DNA from: Streptomyces sp. NBC_01116
GTDB lineage: Bacteria > Actinomycetota > Actinomycetes > Streptomycetales > Streptomycetaceae
Direction of reading: 5' to 3'
NCBI RefSeq assembly: GCF_041435495.1
Contig: NZ_CP108644.1
Coordinates: 7,921,501 to 7,985,500 of the forward strand
Length of the DNA stretch: 64,000 bases
Shown here: positions 9,051-16,622 of the stretch, piece by piece
Numbering within the stretch: position 1 is the first letter of the stretch
How the letters are laid out: every line of letters starts with the position of its first letter
Translations under genes and position numbers: made by a program
Notes under the pieces: model-generated
Databases searched by the model: none
What the model was told of the DNA's origin: nothing
The model's input: the letters and a program-made list of their open reading frames with translations, nothing else

Positions 9051-9518
9051 TCAGCTCCAGCCGTACCGCTCGCGCAGCCGCCCGGCGACCCGGTCGAACC
9101 GCTCCCGGTCCAGGGCGCACGCCTCCCGGCGCATCCCGTCCTCGTGGACCCGCAGGACCCGGTCGAGACCGGCCCAGGACGGCCGCCCCGAGCTGTCCCA
9201 GGGGCCCGCGCCCAGCGCCACCCACTCGTGTTCCCGGTCGTGCTGCTTGCTGGAGAGCTGGACGGCGAGCAGTGTGCCCGCTTCCTCACGGGCCACGACG
9301 AGCACCGGCCGGTCCTTGCCCCGCCCGTCGTTCTCCTCGAAGGGCACCCAGGTCCAGACGATCTCACCCGGGTCGGGATCGCCGTCGCGATCAGGGGCGT
9401 AGGAGGTACGCACGGGGCCCACATCGTCGGGATCGGCCTGCGCCGTGGCGGTCGGCCCGCTGCTCCCGGGCACGTCAAAGGGGTTGTCGGAACGGTACGC
9501 GCTGTCGTGGAAGGTCAT
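9051..9518 (-). CDS. PemK/MazF-fold family protein (toxin-like), no antitoxin seen
   Basis: A 155-residue protein whose central part has the PemK/MazF beta-barrel pattern: GEIVWTWVPFEE, then GRGKDRPVLVVARE and LLAVQLSSK. These match the 'PVLVV' strand and following loop of type II toxin endoribonucleases. It is longer than typical MazF (about 115 residues), with an acidic, Asp/Pro-rich 45-residue N-terminal extension. There is no small antitoxin gene next to it; it faces tail-to-tail the PARG-like gene, ending 31 bases from it. It may be a solitary relative with a non-toxin role. The fold assignment is fair; nuclease activity is unproven. Confidence 0.65.
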   Translation of the reverse strand: MTFHDSAYRSDNPFDVPGSSGPTATAQADPDDVGPVRTSYAPDRDGDPDPGEIVWTWVPFEENDGRGKDRPVLVVAREEAGTLLAVQLSSKQHDREHEWVALGAGPWDSSGRPSWAGLDRVLRVHEDGMRREACALDRERFDRVAGRLRERYGWS

Positions 9519-9663
9519 CGGAACACCGTAGAACCTTCACCGCCCGATCCCGGGAGCGGGGCGTCGGGCCGCGACCGCGGGGCGGCCTTCCGGCCACCGT
9601 GACCGGACCTGCGGGCCCCGGGCCGAAACCCGCTCCCGCAGGTCTGGAAGACTGCCCGACGCC

Positions 9664-10686
9664 ATGAGCCAGTTACCCAAGCAGCCCGCCGAAGTCTCCG
9701 TTCCGACCAGCGCCGATGTCGCGCGCCTCGCCGGAGTGTCCCGGGCCACCGTGTCGTACGTACTGAACAACAACGCCACCGTCCGGATCAGCGAACCCAC
9801 CCGACGCCGGGTCAGGGAGGCCGCCCTCCAGCTCGGTTACGTTCCGCACGCGGCTGCCCGCAGCCTGCGCGCCGGACACAGCCGCATGGTCCTGTTGCCC
9901 TCCGGCCACATACCGGCGGGACCACTGCACCAGTACTTCTTCGAGGAACTCCAGTCCGGGCTGCGCCGCCTGGACTACACCGTCGTCCAGTACGGCAGCG
10001 TCGGTCTCACCGCCGACGAGGCGGCCACGGCCTGGGCCGAACTGCGGCCCGTCGCCGTCGTCGTACCGCCGGGCATCGCGCTGACGGCGCACGGCACGGG
10101 CATCCTGACCCGCTCCGGCGCCAAGGCGGTGATCACCCTGGGCCCCGGCCCGGTGCCCGGAGCGCACGGCCTGGTCATGGACCAACGCCAGGTCGGGGCC
10201 AGCGCGGTGGAACACCTGCTGGCCCGCGGCCGTCGCCACATCGGCGTGGTCATGCCCCAGGAACCGGGCCGGGTGCCCTTCTCCGAACCCCGCCTCATCG
10301 GGGCCCGTCGCGTCGCCGAGACGGCGGGGGCCCGCGTGTGTCCCCTCCCGCTGCGGTACGAGGAGGAGTCCGCTCACGAGCTGGCCGCCCGCTGGCCGGA
10401 ACTGGGACTGGACGCGGTGTTCGCGTACAACGACGAGTACGCCATGCTGCTGATGCGGGCCCTCCAGGACGCGGGGGTGGCCGTGCCCGCCGACACGGCG
10501 GTGATCGGCGCCGACGACTCCCTCATCGGCAGGCTGCTACGTCCACGGCTGAGCACGGTCCGGATGGAACTCGCCATGCCGCAGCCGCTGGCCGAGACGA
10601 TCGACCGCATGGTCCAGCACCCGGGCGGGCCGCCGGTCCACCAGGACCTGCTCCGCACCAGCGCCGTACACCGGGAATCCAGCTGA
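9664..10686 (+). CDS. LacI/GalR family transcriptional regulator
   Basis: A 340-residue repressor. Residues 13-60 form the LacI DNA-binding helix-turn-helix and hinge helix (SADVARLAGVSRATVSYVLN, then TRRRVREAALQLGYVPHAAARSLR). The rest is a periplasmic-binding-protein-like effector domain with YNDEYAMLLMRALQDAG near residue 255 and VIGADDS. The effector is probably a sugar or related small molecule, but the adjacent genes do not reveal it. It diverges from the PemK-like gene with 145 bases between, a plausible site for its own operator, although no clear palindrome was recognised there. Confidence 0.92.
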   Translation: MSQLPKQPAEVSVPTSADVARLAGVSRATVSYVLNNNATVRISEPTRRRVREAALQLGYVPHAAARSLRAGHSRMVLLPSGHIPAGPLHQYFFEELQSGLRRLDYTVVQYGSVGLTADEAATAWAELRPVAVVVPPGIALTAHGTGILTRSGAKAVITLGPGPVPGAHGLVMDQRQVGASAVEHLLARGRRHIGVVMPQEPGRVPFSEPRLIGARRVAETAGARVCPLPLRYEEESAHELAARWPELGLDAVFAYNDEYAMLLMRALQDAGVAVPADTAVIGADDSLIGRLLRPRLSTVRMELAMPQPLAETIDRMVQHPGGPPVHQDLLRTSAVHRESS

Positions 10687-10741
10687 CCGCCTCCGGCGCG
10701 ACGACATGCGCCACGCACAGCGGATGTCTAGCGTCGGAGGC

Positions 10742-11014
10742 ATGAGCCACCCGCAGAGCTACGAGCTCCTCCTGATCCCCGACCACAGCAGGACGCGGAC
10801 CGGAGCCCCCGGCCGGCCGATCCGGTCCGCGGTCGTCGCCGCCACCGGCGAGACGGGGGCCTCGGGCTACCCCCGGTACGCGGGCGAGGGCATGGAGGCC
10901 GACGTCGATCCCGAGACCCGGACGGTGGAGGCCGTGCTCATCGACGGCGAGGAACTGGACTACGGCATGTCGGTCCGCGTCGCCGGGGCCGAGGGAGAGC
11001 GCCCGGCGTCCTGA
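10742..11014 (+). CDS. conserved small acidic protein of unknown function
   Basis: I do not recognise this 90-residue protein. It is acidic and soluble, without a signal peptide, membrane segment or cysteine, and contains a YPRYAGEGMEADVDPETRTVEAVLIDGEELDYG stretch with regular strand-turn-strand alternation. Third positions are strongly G/C, so it is probably a real gene. The ATG at 10742 is preceded by GGAGGC but at only one base; an in-frame ATG at 10706 is the alternative. It follows the LacI gene by 55 bases in the same direction and may be its operon partner. A hairpin terminator follows at 11082. Confidence 0.55.
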   Translation: MSHPQSYELLLIPDHSRTRTGAPGRPIRSAVVAATGETGASGYPRYAGEGMEADVDPETRTVEAVLIDGEELDYGMSVRVAGAEGERPAS

Positions 11015-11081
11015 GAGCGAGAAGAGGGCGAAGAGGGCAGGACCGGGACAGCCCTGGCCGCACGAGCCCCGGGCACGACCG

Positions 11082-11128
11082 AGGGCCCCGAACGCGTACA
11101 CCGTGTCCACGGTGCCGGTCGGGGCCCT
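11082..11128. terminator. bidirectional hairpin terminator between convergent genes
   Basis: A 10-base perfect inverted repeat (AGGGCCCCGA and TCGGGGCCCT) encloses a second inner repeat (ACCGT/ACGGT). Looser flanking complementarity (GCACGAC and GTCGTGC) extends the stem on both sides. It sits between the convergent small gene ending at 11014 and thioredoxin ending at 11157. There is no U-run, as is usual in Streptomyces. Confidence 0.65.
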
Positions 11129-11156
11129 GGGCATGTCGTGCGCGCGGGCAGGGCGG

Positions 11157-11555
11157 CTACGGGGCCTCCGGCTGTCCCTGGCCCGCCTCGGCCGCCCGCT
11201 TCTGCTCCTCGACGGACTTGCGGACCTCGTCCATGTCCAGGTTCCGGGCCTGCCCGATGACGTCCTCCAGAGCCGCCTCGGGCAGCGCACCGGGCTGCGA
11301 GAAGACCGCGACGTTGTCGCGGACGATCATCAGCGTCGGGATGGACCGGATCTCGAAGGCCGCCGCCAGCTCCTGCTGCGCCTCGGTGTCCACCTTGGCG
11401 AAGACGAGGTCGGGGTGGCGCTCGGAGGCCGAGTCGTAGACCGGCGCGAACTGCCGGCAGGGGCCGCACCACGAAGCCCAGAAGTCGATCAGGACGAAAT
11501 CGTTGTCGCTGACGACCTGATCGAAGTTTTCCTTGGTGAGCTCGACGGTGCTCAT
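11157..11555 (-). CDS. trxA: thioredoxin
   Basis: A 132-residue thioredoxin with the classical active site Trp29-Cys-Gly-Pro-Cys33 in DFWASWCGPCRQF and the cis-proline segment IRSIPTLMIV. It is about 20 residues longer than E. coli thioredoxin because of a charged C-terminal tail ending QGQPEAP. It reduces cytosolic disulfides using thioredoxin reductase. It is divergent from a flavin disulfide reductase-like gene at 11681 with about 125 bases between; the pair may share a promoter region. No thioredoxin reductase of the low-molecular-weight type is next to it. Confidence 0.94.
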   Translation of the reverse strand: MSTVELTKENFDQVVSDNDFVLIDFWASWCGPCRQFAPVYDSASERHPDLVFAKVDTEAQQELAAAFEIRSIPTLMIVRDNVAVFSQPGALPEAALEDVIGQARNLDMDEVRKSVEEQKRAAEAGQGQPEAP

Positions 11556-11680
11556 ACGGGGGTACCTCTTCCTCTGCCGGTGGAGTCCTGACGGGACCTG
11601 TCCGGCACAACGGTGACTGCACTTGCGCTATTCCGCCTGCCCATGTGGCCGGGACGCACACCCGCGAGGACACTGTTTCC

Positions 11681-13126
11681 ATGACTGACGCAGGCAAGAA
11701 CTCCGAGCGCTCCGAGTACGACGTAGTGGTCATCGGCGCAGGTCCGGTGGGGGAGAACGTGGCGGACCGGGCCCGCGCCGCCGGGCTCTCCGCAGCGGTG
11801 GTGGAGTCCGAGCTGGTCGGCGGCGAATGCTCCTACTGGGCGTGCATGCCGAGCAAGGCGCTGCTGCGCCCCGTCGTCGCCCGCGCCGACGCCCGCCGGG
11901 TGCCGGGGCTGAGCGCCGCGGTGCTGGGCCCCCTGGACGTGGAGGCGGTCCTCGCCCACCGGGACGAGGAGACGAGCCACTGGAAGGACGACGGCCAGGT
12001 CGCCTGGCTGGAGAGCGTCGGGGCGGACGTCCACCGGGGCACGGGCCGGCTCACCGGCCCCCGCACGGTCACCGTCACCGCGCCCGACGGCACGGAGCAC
12101 CGGCTCACGGCCCGGCACGCCGTCGCTGTGTGCACCGGCTCCCGGGCCGTGGTCCCCGCGCTCCCCGGCGTCGAGGAGGCCCGCCCCTGGACCAGCCGCG
12201 AAGCCACCAGCGCCAAGGAGGCACCCGGCCGGCTCGTGATCGTCGGCGGGGGAGTCGTGGGCGTGGAGATGGCGACCGTCTGGCAGGCGCTGGGCTCCGA
12301 GGTGACCCTGCTGATCCGGGGCGGCGGTCTGCTCCCGAAGATGGAGCCCTTCGCGGGCGAGCTGGTCGCCGACGCGCTGACGGAGGCCGGGGCCCGGATC
12401 CGTACGGGCGTCTCGGTCACCGCCGTCCACCGCCCCGCACCGGACGGCCCGGTCACCGTCGACCTGGACGACGGCGACCGCATCGAGGCCGACGAGATCC
12501 TCTTCGCCACCGGCCGGGCCCCGCGCACCGACGACCTGGGCCTGGAGACGATCGGCCTCGAACCCGGCTCCTGGCTCACCGTGGACGACAGCTGCCTCGT
12601 CGAGGGCACGGACTGGCTGTACGCGGTCGGGGACGTCAACCACCGCGCCCTGCTGACCCACCAGGGCAAGTACCAGGCCCGCATCGCGGGCGCGGCGATC
12701 GCCGCGCGTGCCGGGAACGGCCCGCTGGAGACCGACCCGTGGGGCGCCCACGCGGCCACCGCCGACCACACGGCCGTCCCTCAGGTCGTCTTCACCGACC
12801 CGGAGGCCGCGTCCGTCGGCCTCACCCTCGCCGAGGCCGAACGCGCGGGCCACCGCGTACGCGCCGTCGACCACGACCTCGCCGCGGTCGCCGGCTCCGG
12901 CCTCTACGCCGACGGCTACCGGGGCCGCGCCCGGATGGTCGTGGACCTGGACCGCGAGATCCTGCTCGGCGTCACCTTCGTCGGCCCCGGCATCGGAGAG
13001 CTCCTGCACTCGGCGACGATCGCGGTCGCGGGGGAGGTCCCCATCGCCCGCCTGTGGCACGCGGTCCCGGCGTACCCGACGATCAGCGAGGTGTGGCTGA
13101 GGCTGCTGGAGACGCTCAGGGGGTAG
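11681..13126 (+). CDS. class I pyridine nucleotide-disulfide oxidoreductase (dihydrolipoamide dehydrogenase/mercuric reductase-like)
   Basis: A 481-residue FAD enzyme. The N-terminus has the Rossmann motif VVVIGAGPVGE, followed by GGECSYWACMPSKALLRP, which contains the redox pair Cys50/Cys55 (CxxxxC) of this superfamily. A second GxGxxG motif (VIVGGGVVGVEMA) binds NAD(P)H, and the ILFATGRAPR segment and a C-terminal dimerisation domain follow. The usual dihydrolipoamide-dehydrogenase C-terminal HAHPT motif reads HAVPAYPT, so the catalytic base His is kept but the context differs. It is likely a relative acting on another disulfide or metal rather than Lpd itself. ATG 11681 is chosen over 11645, which would lie further upstream without a ribosome site. 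Confidence 0.82.
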   Translation: MTDAGKNSERSEYDVVVIGAGPVGENVADRARAAGLSAAVVESELVGGECSYWACMPSKALLRPVVARADARRVPGLSAAVLGPLDVEAVLAHRDEETSHWKDDGQVAWLESVGADVHRGTGRLTGPRTVTVTAPDGTEHRLTARHAVAVCTGSRAVVPALPGVEEARPWTSREATSAKEAPGRLVIVGGGVVGVEMATVWQALGSEVTLLIRGGGLLPKMEPFAGELVADALTEAGARIRTGVSVTAVHRPAPDGPVTVDLDDGDRIEADEILFATGRAPRTDDLGLETIGLEPGSWLTVDDSCLVEGTDWLYAVGDVNHRALLTHQGKYQARIAGAAIAARAGNGPLETDPWGAHAATADHTAVPQVVFTDPEAASVGLTLAEAERAGHRVRAVDHDLAAVAGSGLYADGYRGRARMVVDLDREILLGVTFVGPGIGELLHSATIAVAGEVPIARLWHAVPAYPTISEVWLRLLETLRG

Positions 13127-13296
13127 GCGCCGCCGTCGAGGCACCGTTGAGGCCGGAAAACGGGCGGATTCGGCGATCACCTCCGGCGTAGTGGTCGCCC
13201 ATGGACGCGGTCGTCCTGGCCGACCTTCCCCCGAGGACGTTGTCCGCCCGGGGCGAGGTGTCACGGGCACGGTGATGCCGCCGAGACGGTGGGTTC

Positions 13297-13560
13297 CTAC
13301 GTCGGCACGGCGGCGGCGCCGGCGCCGGTGACGATCAGCGCGGTGGCCACCCCGGCGATCGCCGCGGTGCCGCCGTTCGTTCCGGTTGCGGCGAGGTCCG
13401 CCTCCTTGCCCGCGACCGGCCGGGTGCCGTTGTCCGCGTGCTCGGGTCGATCCGACCGGCGTAGCCGGGCGTGCACGCGGACGCGGCACCTCGGCGCGTG
13501 TTCAGCTCCTGGAGCCGGTCCGGCAAGGTGAGCGCGGTGTCGCTGGTGGTGCCCGGGTAC
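13297..13560 (-). pseudogene. remnant of a sortase-anchored (LAxTG) surface protein
   Basis: On the minus strand, bases near 13395-13381 encode LAATG. This follows a Lys/Glu-containing linker and precedes about 20 hydrophobic residues (IAGVATALIVTGAGAAA), the layout of a class E sortase sorting signal. The frame then stops at 13297, but the next frame immediately supplies the expected basic tail (RRRN...). A one-base change therefore seems to have broken the tail. Upstream in the other frame a short coding-like stretch (LPDRLQELN) can be read, so a second shift is likely. No intact start exists. It is probably a decayed gene between the reductase and the sulfur island. Confidence 0.42.
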
Positions 13561-13673
13561 CGAAGCCGAGCAGCTCCGAACCGGGGAAACCCGAAGCCCG
13601 GACAAGCCGTGGGCGGCGTATCGCCTGCCGGCGCGTTCCGCACGGCGAAGCCGCGGCCACCCACCTCGAAATA

Positions 13674-13687
13674 TACCCCCGGGGGTA
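13674..13687. promoter_or_regulatory. CstR-type operator 1 upstream of the persulfide operon
   Basis: A perfect 14-base palindrome TACCCCCGGGGGTA. The same palindrome recurs at 13709, and a one-base variant lies beside the repressor gene at 16558. CsoR/CstR-family repressors bind G/C-tract palindromes of this kind, so it is read as a repressor site. Confidence 0.8.
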
Positions 13688-13708
13688 AGAGTGTTACGGT
13701 GAATCGCA

Positions 13709-13722
13709 TACCCCCGGGGGTA
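13709..13722. promoter_or_regulatory. CstR-type operator 2 upstream of the persulfide operon
   Basis: A second perfect TACCCCCGGGGGTA palindrome, centred 35 bases from the first. It lies 25 bases before the GTG start of the CstB-like gene. Spacing of about three and a half helical turns puts the two sites on opposite faces of the DNA. The intervening AT-richer stretch probably contains the promoter. Confidence 0.8.
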
Positions 13723-13747
13723 ATTTTCTCGTCGGAAGGAGCATCCC

Positions 13748-15112
13748 GTGTTCTTCGTTGAGGCCATCGAGCTGGAGGGCCTGGGCAACCGCAGTTACGT
13801 GGCCGGTGGCCGGCAGGCGGCGGTCGCGGTGGATCCGCCGCGTGACATCGACCGGGTGCTGGCCGCCGCGGCCCGGCGTGGTGTGGCGATAACCCATGTG
13901 GTCGAGACCCACATCCACAACGACTACGTGACCGGCGGACTGGAGCTGGCCCGTGTCACCGGAGCCGCCTACCACGTTCCGGCCGGAGCGCACGTTTCGT
14001 TCGCCCGGACCGCCGTGTCCGACGGCGACACCGTGGACATCGACGCGGAACTGACCCTGGCCGCGGTGGCGACGCCCGGGCATACGCCACACCACATGTC
14101 GTACGTGCTGAGCGAGGGCGGCAGGCCCGTCGCCGCGTTCACCGGGGGTTCTCTCCTCATCGGTACGGTGGGGCGGCCCGATCTCGTGGAGCCGAGGCTC
14201 ACGGAGCGGCTGGCCCGTGCCCAGCACGCCTCCGCCCGCCGCCTCGCGGACGCCCTGCCCGATGACACCGAGGTGCTGCCGACGCACGGGTTCGGCAGTT
14301 TCTGCTCGTCCGCCCAGGCCGACGGGGAGGCGACCACGATCGGCAGGGAGAGGACGGTCAATCCGGCTCTCACCGTGGATGTGGACACCTTTGTCGCCGA
14401 CCTGCTGGCGGGACTGGAGGACGTGCCCGCGTACTACGCGCACATGAGCCCCGCCAACGCGGCCGGGCCCGCGCCCGTGGACCTGACCGCGCCGGCCGTG
14501 GCCGACCCCCACGACATCGCCGCACGGCTCGCGGCGGGGGAGTGGGTGGTGGATCTGCGCAACCGCGTCGCCTTCGCCCAGGGACATGTCGCCGGGGCGT
14601 TCAACTTCGAGGCGGACGGCAAGCTCGCCACCTACCTCGCCTGGCTGATCCCCTGGGGCAAACCGGTCACCCTGCTCGCCGAGTCGGCCGGACAACTCGC
14701 CGCAGCCCAGCGGGAGCTGGTGCGCGTCGGCATCGACCGACCGGCCGCCGCCGCGACCGGCGGTCCCGCGGACTGGATGCGCGCCGGCGAGAGTGCCGCG
14801 TCCTTCCCCCGTGCCACATTCGCCGAGCTGGCAGGTCAGGAAAGGGGCCGGATCGTCGTGCTGGACGTGCGCCGCGCATCCGAACGGGCGGAGGGCTGGA
14901 TCGAGGGATCGGTCCACATCCCGATCCACCGGATCCACCGTCGCATCGACGACGTGCCCGACGGCACGGTCTGGGTGCACTGCGCCGGCGGCATGCGTGC
15001 GGGCATCGCCGCGTCGCTGCTGGACGCGGCGGGACGGGACGTGGTCGCCGTGGACGACGGTTTCGACGCCGCGACGGCGGCCGGACTGACCGTCGTCACC
15101 GAAGAGCGGTGA
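13748..15112 (+). CDS. cstB: CstB-like persulfide dioxygenase-rhodanese fusion
   Basis: A 454-residue fusion. Residues 1-240 are a metallo-beta-lactamase/ETHE1-like persulfide dioxygenase with the metal motif His55-Ile-His57-Asn-Asp59 and the TPGHTPHHMSYV strand. Residues about 260-350 are a first rhodanese module in which the catalytic position reads AES instead of Cys. Residues 365-450 are a second rhodanese with active Cys412 in VHCAGGMRA. This matches CstB, which oxidises persulfides to thiosulfate. The GTG start follows GGAAGGAG. The gene overlaps the next one in GTGA. Two operator palindromes upstream indicate control by the CstR-like repressor. Confidence 0.88.
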   Translation: MFFVEAIELEGLGNRSYVAGGRQAAVAVDPPRDIDRVLAAAARRGVAITHVVETHIHNDYVTGGLELARVTGAAYHVPAGAHVSFARTAVSDGDTVDIDAELTLAAVATPGHTPHHMSYVLSEGGRPVAAFTGGSLLIGTVGRPDLVEPRLTERLARAQHASARRLADALPDDTEVLPTHGFGSFCSSAQADGEATTIGRERTVNPALTVDVDTFVADLLAGLEDVPAYYAHMSPANAAGPAPVDLTAPAVADPHDIAARLAAGEWVVDLRNRVAFAQGHVAGAFNFEADGKLATYLAWLIPWGKPVTLLAESAGQLAAAQRELVRVGIDRPAAAATGGPADWMRAGESAASFPRATFAELAGQERGRIVVLDVRRASERAEGWIEGSVHIPIHRIHRRIDDVPDGTVWVHCAGGMRAGIAASLLDAAGRDVVAVDDGFDAATAAGLTVVTEER

Positions 15113-15492
15113 CGTCGACGATGTTCCTGTTCCGTAGACGTGGGCGTGGACCACGCGTGTCCGTCGGCGAGGCGCGCACCCGGACCGGCGGGGAGCGGCC
15201 CGCGGCCGTCCTGCTGGACGTGCGGGAGGAGGCCGAGTGGCGAACCGGCCACGCTCCCGGCGCGGTGCACGCCCCGCTGACCGCCCTGGACGGGGGCGCG
15301 GCGCTTCCGGCGTCGGTCCGGGGACGGCCGCTGGTGGTGATCTGCCGCAGCGGACACCGCTCGCAGCGGGCCGTGCGGCTTCTCACCGAGCGGGGTGCGG
15401 ACGCGGTGGACGTCGAGGGCGGCATGATCGCGTGGGCCGCAGCGGGGCTGCCGGTGGTCGACGAGCGCGGTGACGGCGGCTCGATAGCGTGA
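15109..15492 (+). CDS. single-domain rhodanese (sulfurtransferase)
   Basis: A 127-residue rhodanese with active-site Cys79 in VVICRSGHRSQ, preceded by LLDVREEAEW and followed by VEGGMIAWAAAGLPV. The GTG at 15109 overlaps the upstream stop in GTGA and is chosen for coupling; an in-frame ATG at 15121 is equally possible. It is the middle gene of the CstB-rhodanese-TauE operon and would move sulfane sulfur between low-molecular-weight thiols and the dioxygenase. The N-terminal FLFRRRGRG is basic and may help it associate with the membrane. Confidence 0.86.
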   Translation: MTSTMFLFRRRGRGPRVSVGEARTRTGGERPAAVLLDVREEAEWRTGHAPGAVHAPLTALDGGAALPASVRGRPLVVICRSGHRSQRAVRLLTERGADAVDVEGGMIAWAAAGLPVVDERGDGGSIA

Positions 15493-16232
15493 GCACCCTG
15501 CTTCTCGCCCTCGTCGCCGGGACGGTGATCGGGCTGGCGCTCGGTGCGCTCGGTGGCGGTGGCGGCGTTCTGGCGGTTCCGGCACTGGTCTACCTGCTCG
15601 GCTTCTCAACGGCGTCGGCCACCACGGCCGGCCTCGTCATCGTCACCGCCACATCGGCGACCGCGCTCTACGCGCACGCCAGAGACGGCCATGTCGCGTG
15701 GAAAGCCGGGCTGTTGCTGTCGGCGGCGGGAGTCCTCCCGGCGTTCCTCGCCGGAGCCCTCACCGATCACGTGCCCGAAGCGGCTCTCACGGCGGCGTTC
15801 GCGGTGATCGCCGCCCTGGCGGCGCTGCGGATGCTCCGGCCCTCCGCCGCCGAGCCGACGGAGGGGGCGCGGCCCGTGAGAGCGGCGGGAACCGGCGCCG
15901 GTCTCGGCGCCGTGACGGGATTCCTCGGGGTGGGGGGCGGATTCCTCGCCGTGCCCGCTCTGGTCGGCGTCCTCGGTCTGCGGATGAGGCAGGCCGTGGG
16001 CACCAGCCTCCTGGTGATCACCGTCAACTCCCTCGCAGCCCTCGTGGCCCGGTCGGGAACCGGCGACGACCTCCGATGGGAGGTGATCGCCCCGTTCGCC
16101 GGAGCGGCGATCCTCGGGGTCTGGGACGGCAAACGGCTGGCGGCGAAGGTCGCGGGCGCCACGCTGCGGCGGGTCTTCGCCTACGTGCTGTTCGCGGTGG
16201 CGGCCTTCATGATCATCGACGTGGTCGTCTGA
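15489..16232 (+). CDS. TSUP family (TauE/SafE) sulfite or organosulfur exporter
   Basis: A 247-residue integral membrane protein with seven or eight hydrophobic segments and the two TSUP repeats: GALGGGGGVLAVPALVYLLG at the N-terminus and FLGVGGGFLAVPALVGVLG in the middle. Each repeat is followed by a Gly/Thr-rich helix. The GTG start overlaps the upstream rhodanese stop (GTGA). In cst-type operons this protein exports sulfite or thiosulfate produced by persulfide oxidation. It closes the sulfur operon and faces, tail to tail, the repressor gene 20 bases away. Confidence 0.88.
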   Translation: MSTLLLALVAGTVIGLALGALGGGGGVLAVPALVYLLGFSTASATTAGLVIVTATSATALYAHARDGHVAWKAGLLLSAAGVLPAFLAGALTDHVPEAALTAAFAVIAALAALRMLRPSAAEPTEGARPVRAAGTGAGLGAVTGFLGVGGGFLAVPALVGVLGLRMRQAVGTSLLVITVNSLAALVARSGTGDDLRWEVIAPFAGAAILGVWDGKRLAAKVAGATLRRVFAYVLFAVAAFMIIDVVV

Positions 16233-16252
16233 GCGCGTGGGCCGCCCCGGCG

Positions 16253-16540
16253 TCAGGCGAGCGAGAGGAACAGCTTCTCCAGCCGGGCGCGCATCTCGTC
16301 CCGGGACTCACCGGAACGCCGGCCGTCCTCCACCTCGGTCAGGCACTGCTGGAGCCCGGTGGCGATGATCGCGAACCCGGCCCGGTCCAGCGCCCGCGAC
16401 GCCGCCGCCAGCTGTGTCACGACGTCCTCGCAGTCCCGCCCCTCCTCGATCATCCGGATCACCCCGGCGATCTGCCCCTGCGCCCGGCGCAGCCGGTTCA
16501 GGACCGCCTTGAGCTCCGCTCCCGCCAGATCAAGCTCCAT
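16253..16540 (-). CDS. cstR: CsoR/CstR family repressor, persulfide-sensing type
   Basis: A 95-residue all-helical repressor of the DUF156 family. From ATG 16540 it has Cys37 and Cys66, 29 residues apart exactly as in CsoR. Position 62, where copper-sensing CsoR has its histidine ligand, is Gly. Loss of the His with both Cys kept is the CstR pattern that forms di- to tetrasulfide bridges. The second of two tandem ATGs is selected because AGGAG would overlap an earlier GTG and is only two bases from the first ATG. It diverges from the rhodanese-DUF2892 gene over an operator palindrome at 16558, and it probably controls the 13748-16232 operon too. Confidence 0.87.
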   Translation of the reverse strand: MELDLAGAELKAVLNRLRRAQGQIAGVIRMIEEGRDCEDVVTQLAAASRALDRAGFAIIATGLQQCLTEVEDGRRSGESRDEMRARLEKLFLSLA

Positions 16541-16557
16541 CATCACTCCTCATGAAA

Positions 16558-16571
16558 TACCCCCAGGGGTA
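16558..16571. promoter_or_regulatory. CstR-type operator 3 (divergent promoter region)
   Basis: TACCCCCAGGGGTA, one base off the two perfect copies at 13674 and 13709. It lies 18 bases upstream of cstR and about 52 bases upstream of the rhodanese-DUF2892 gene. One bound repressor could therefore act on both directions, giving autoregulation. Confidence 0.78.
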
Positions 16572-16622
16572 ATGTACTCCCCTCGGTGGGGACCCCACGG
16601 AAAGAAAAGGATGACACCCGCC

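Noticed and set aside
11552..13489. A 645-residue minus-strand frame over the flavin reductase
   Set aside because: It is antisense to a protein with clear FAD, CxxxxC and NAD motifs; only its far end overlaps the LAATG remnant, which is treated separately.
16253..16540. Reading the CsoR-family protein as a copper sensor
   Set aside because: The histidine ligand of the Cys-His-Cys copper site is replaced by Gly, and all neighbours are sulfur-transfer genes.
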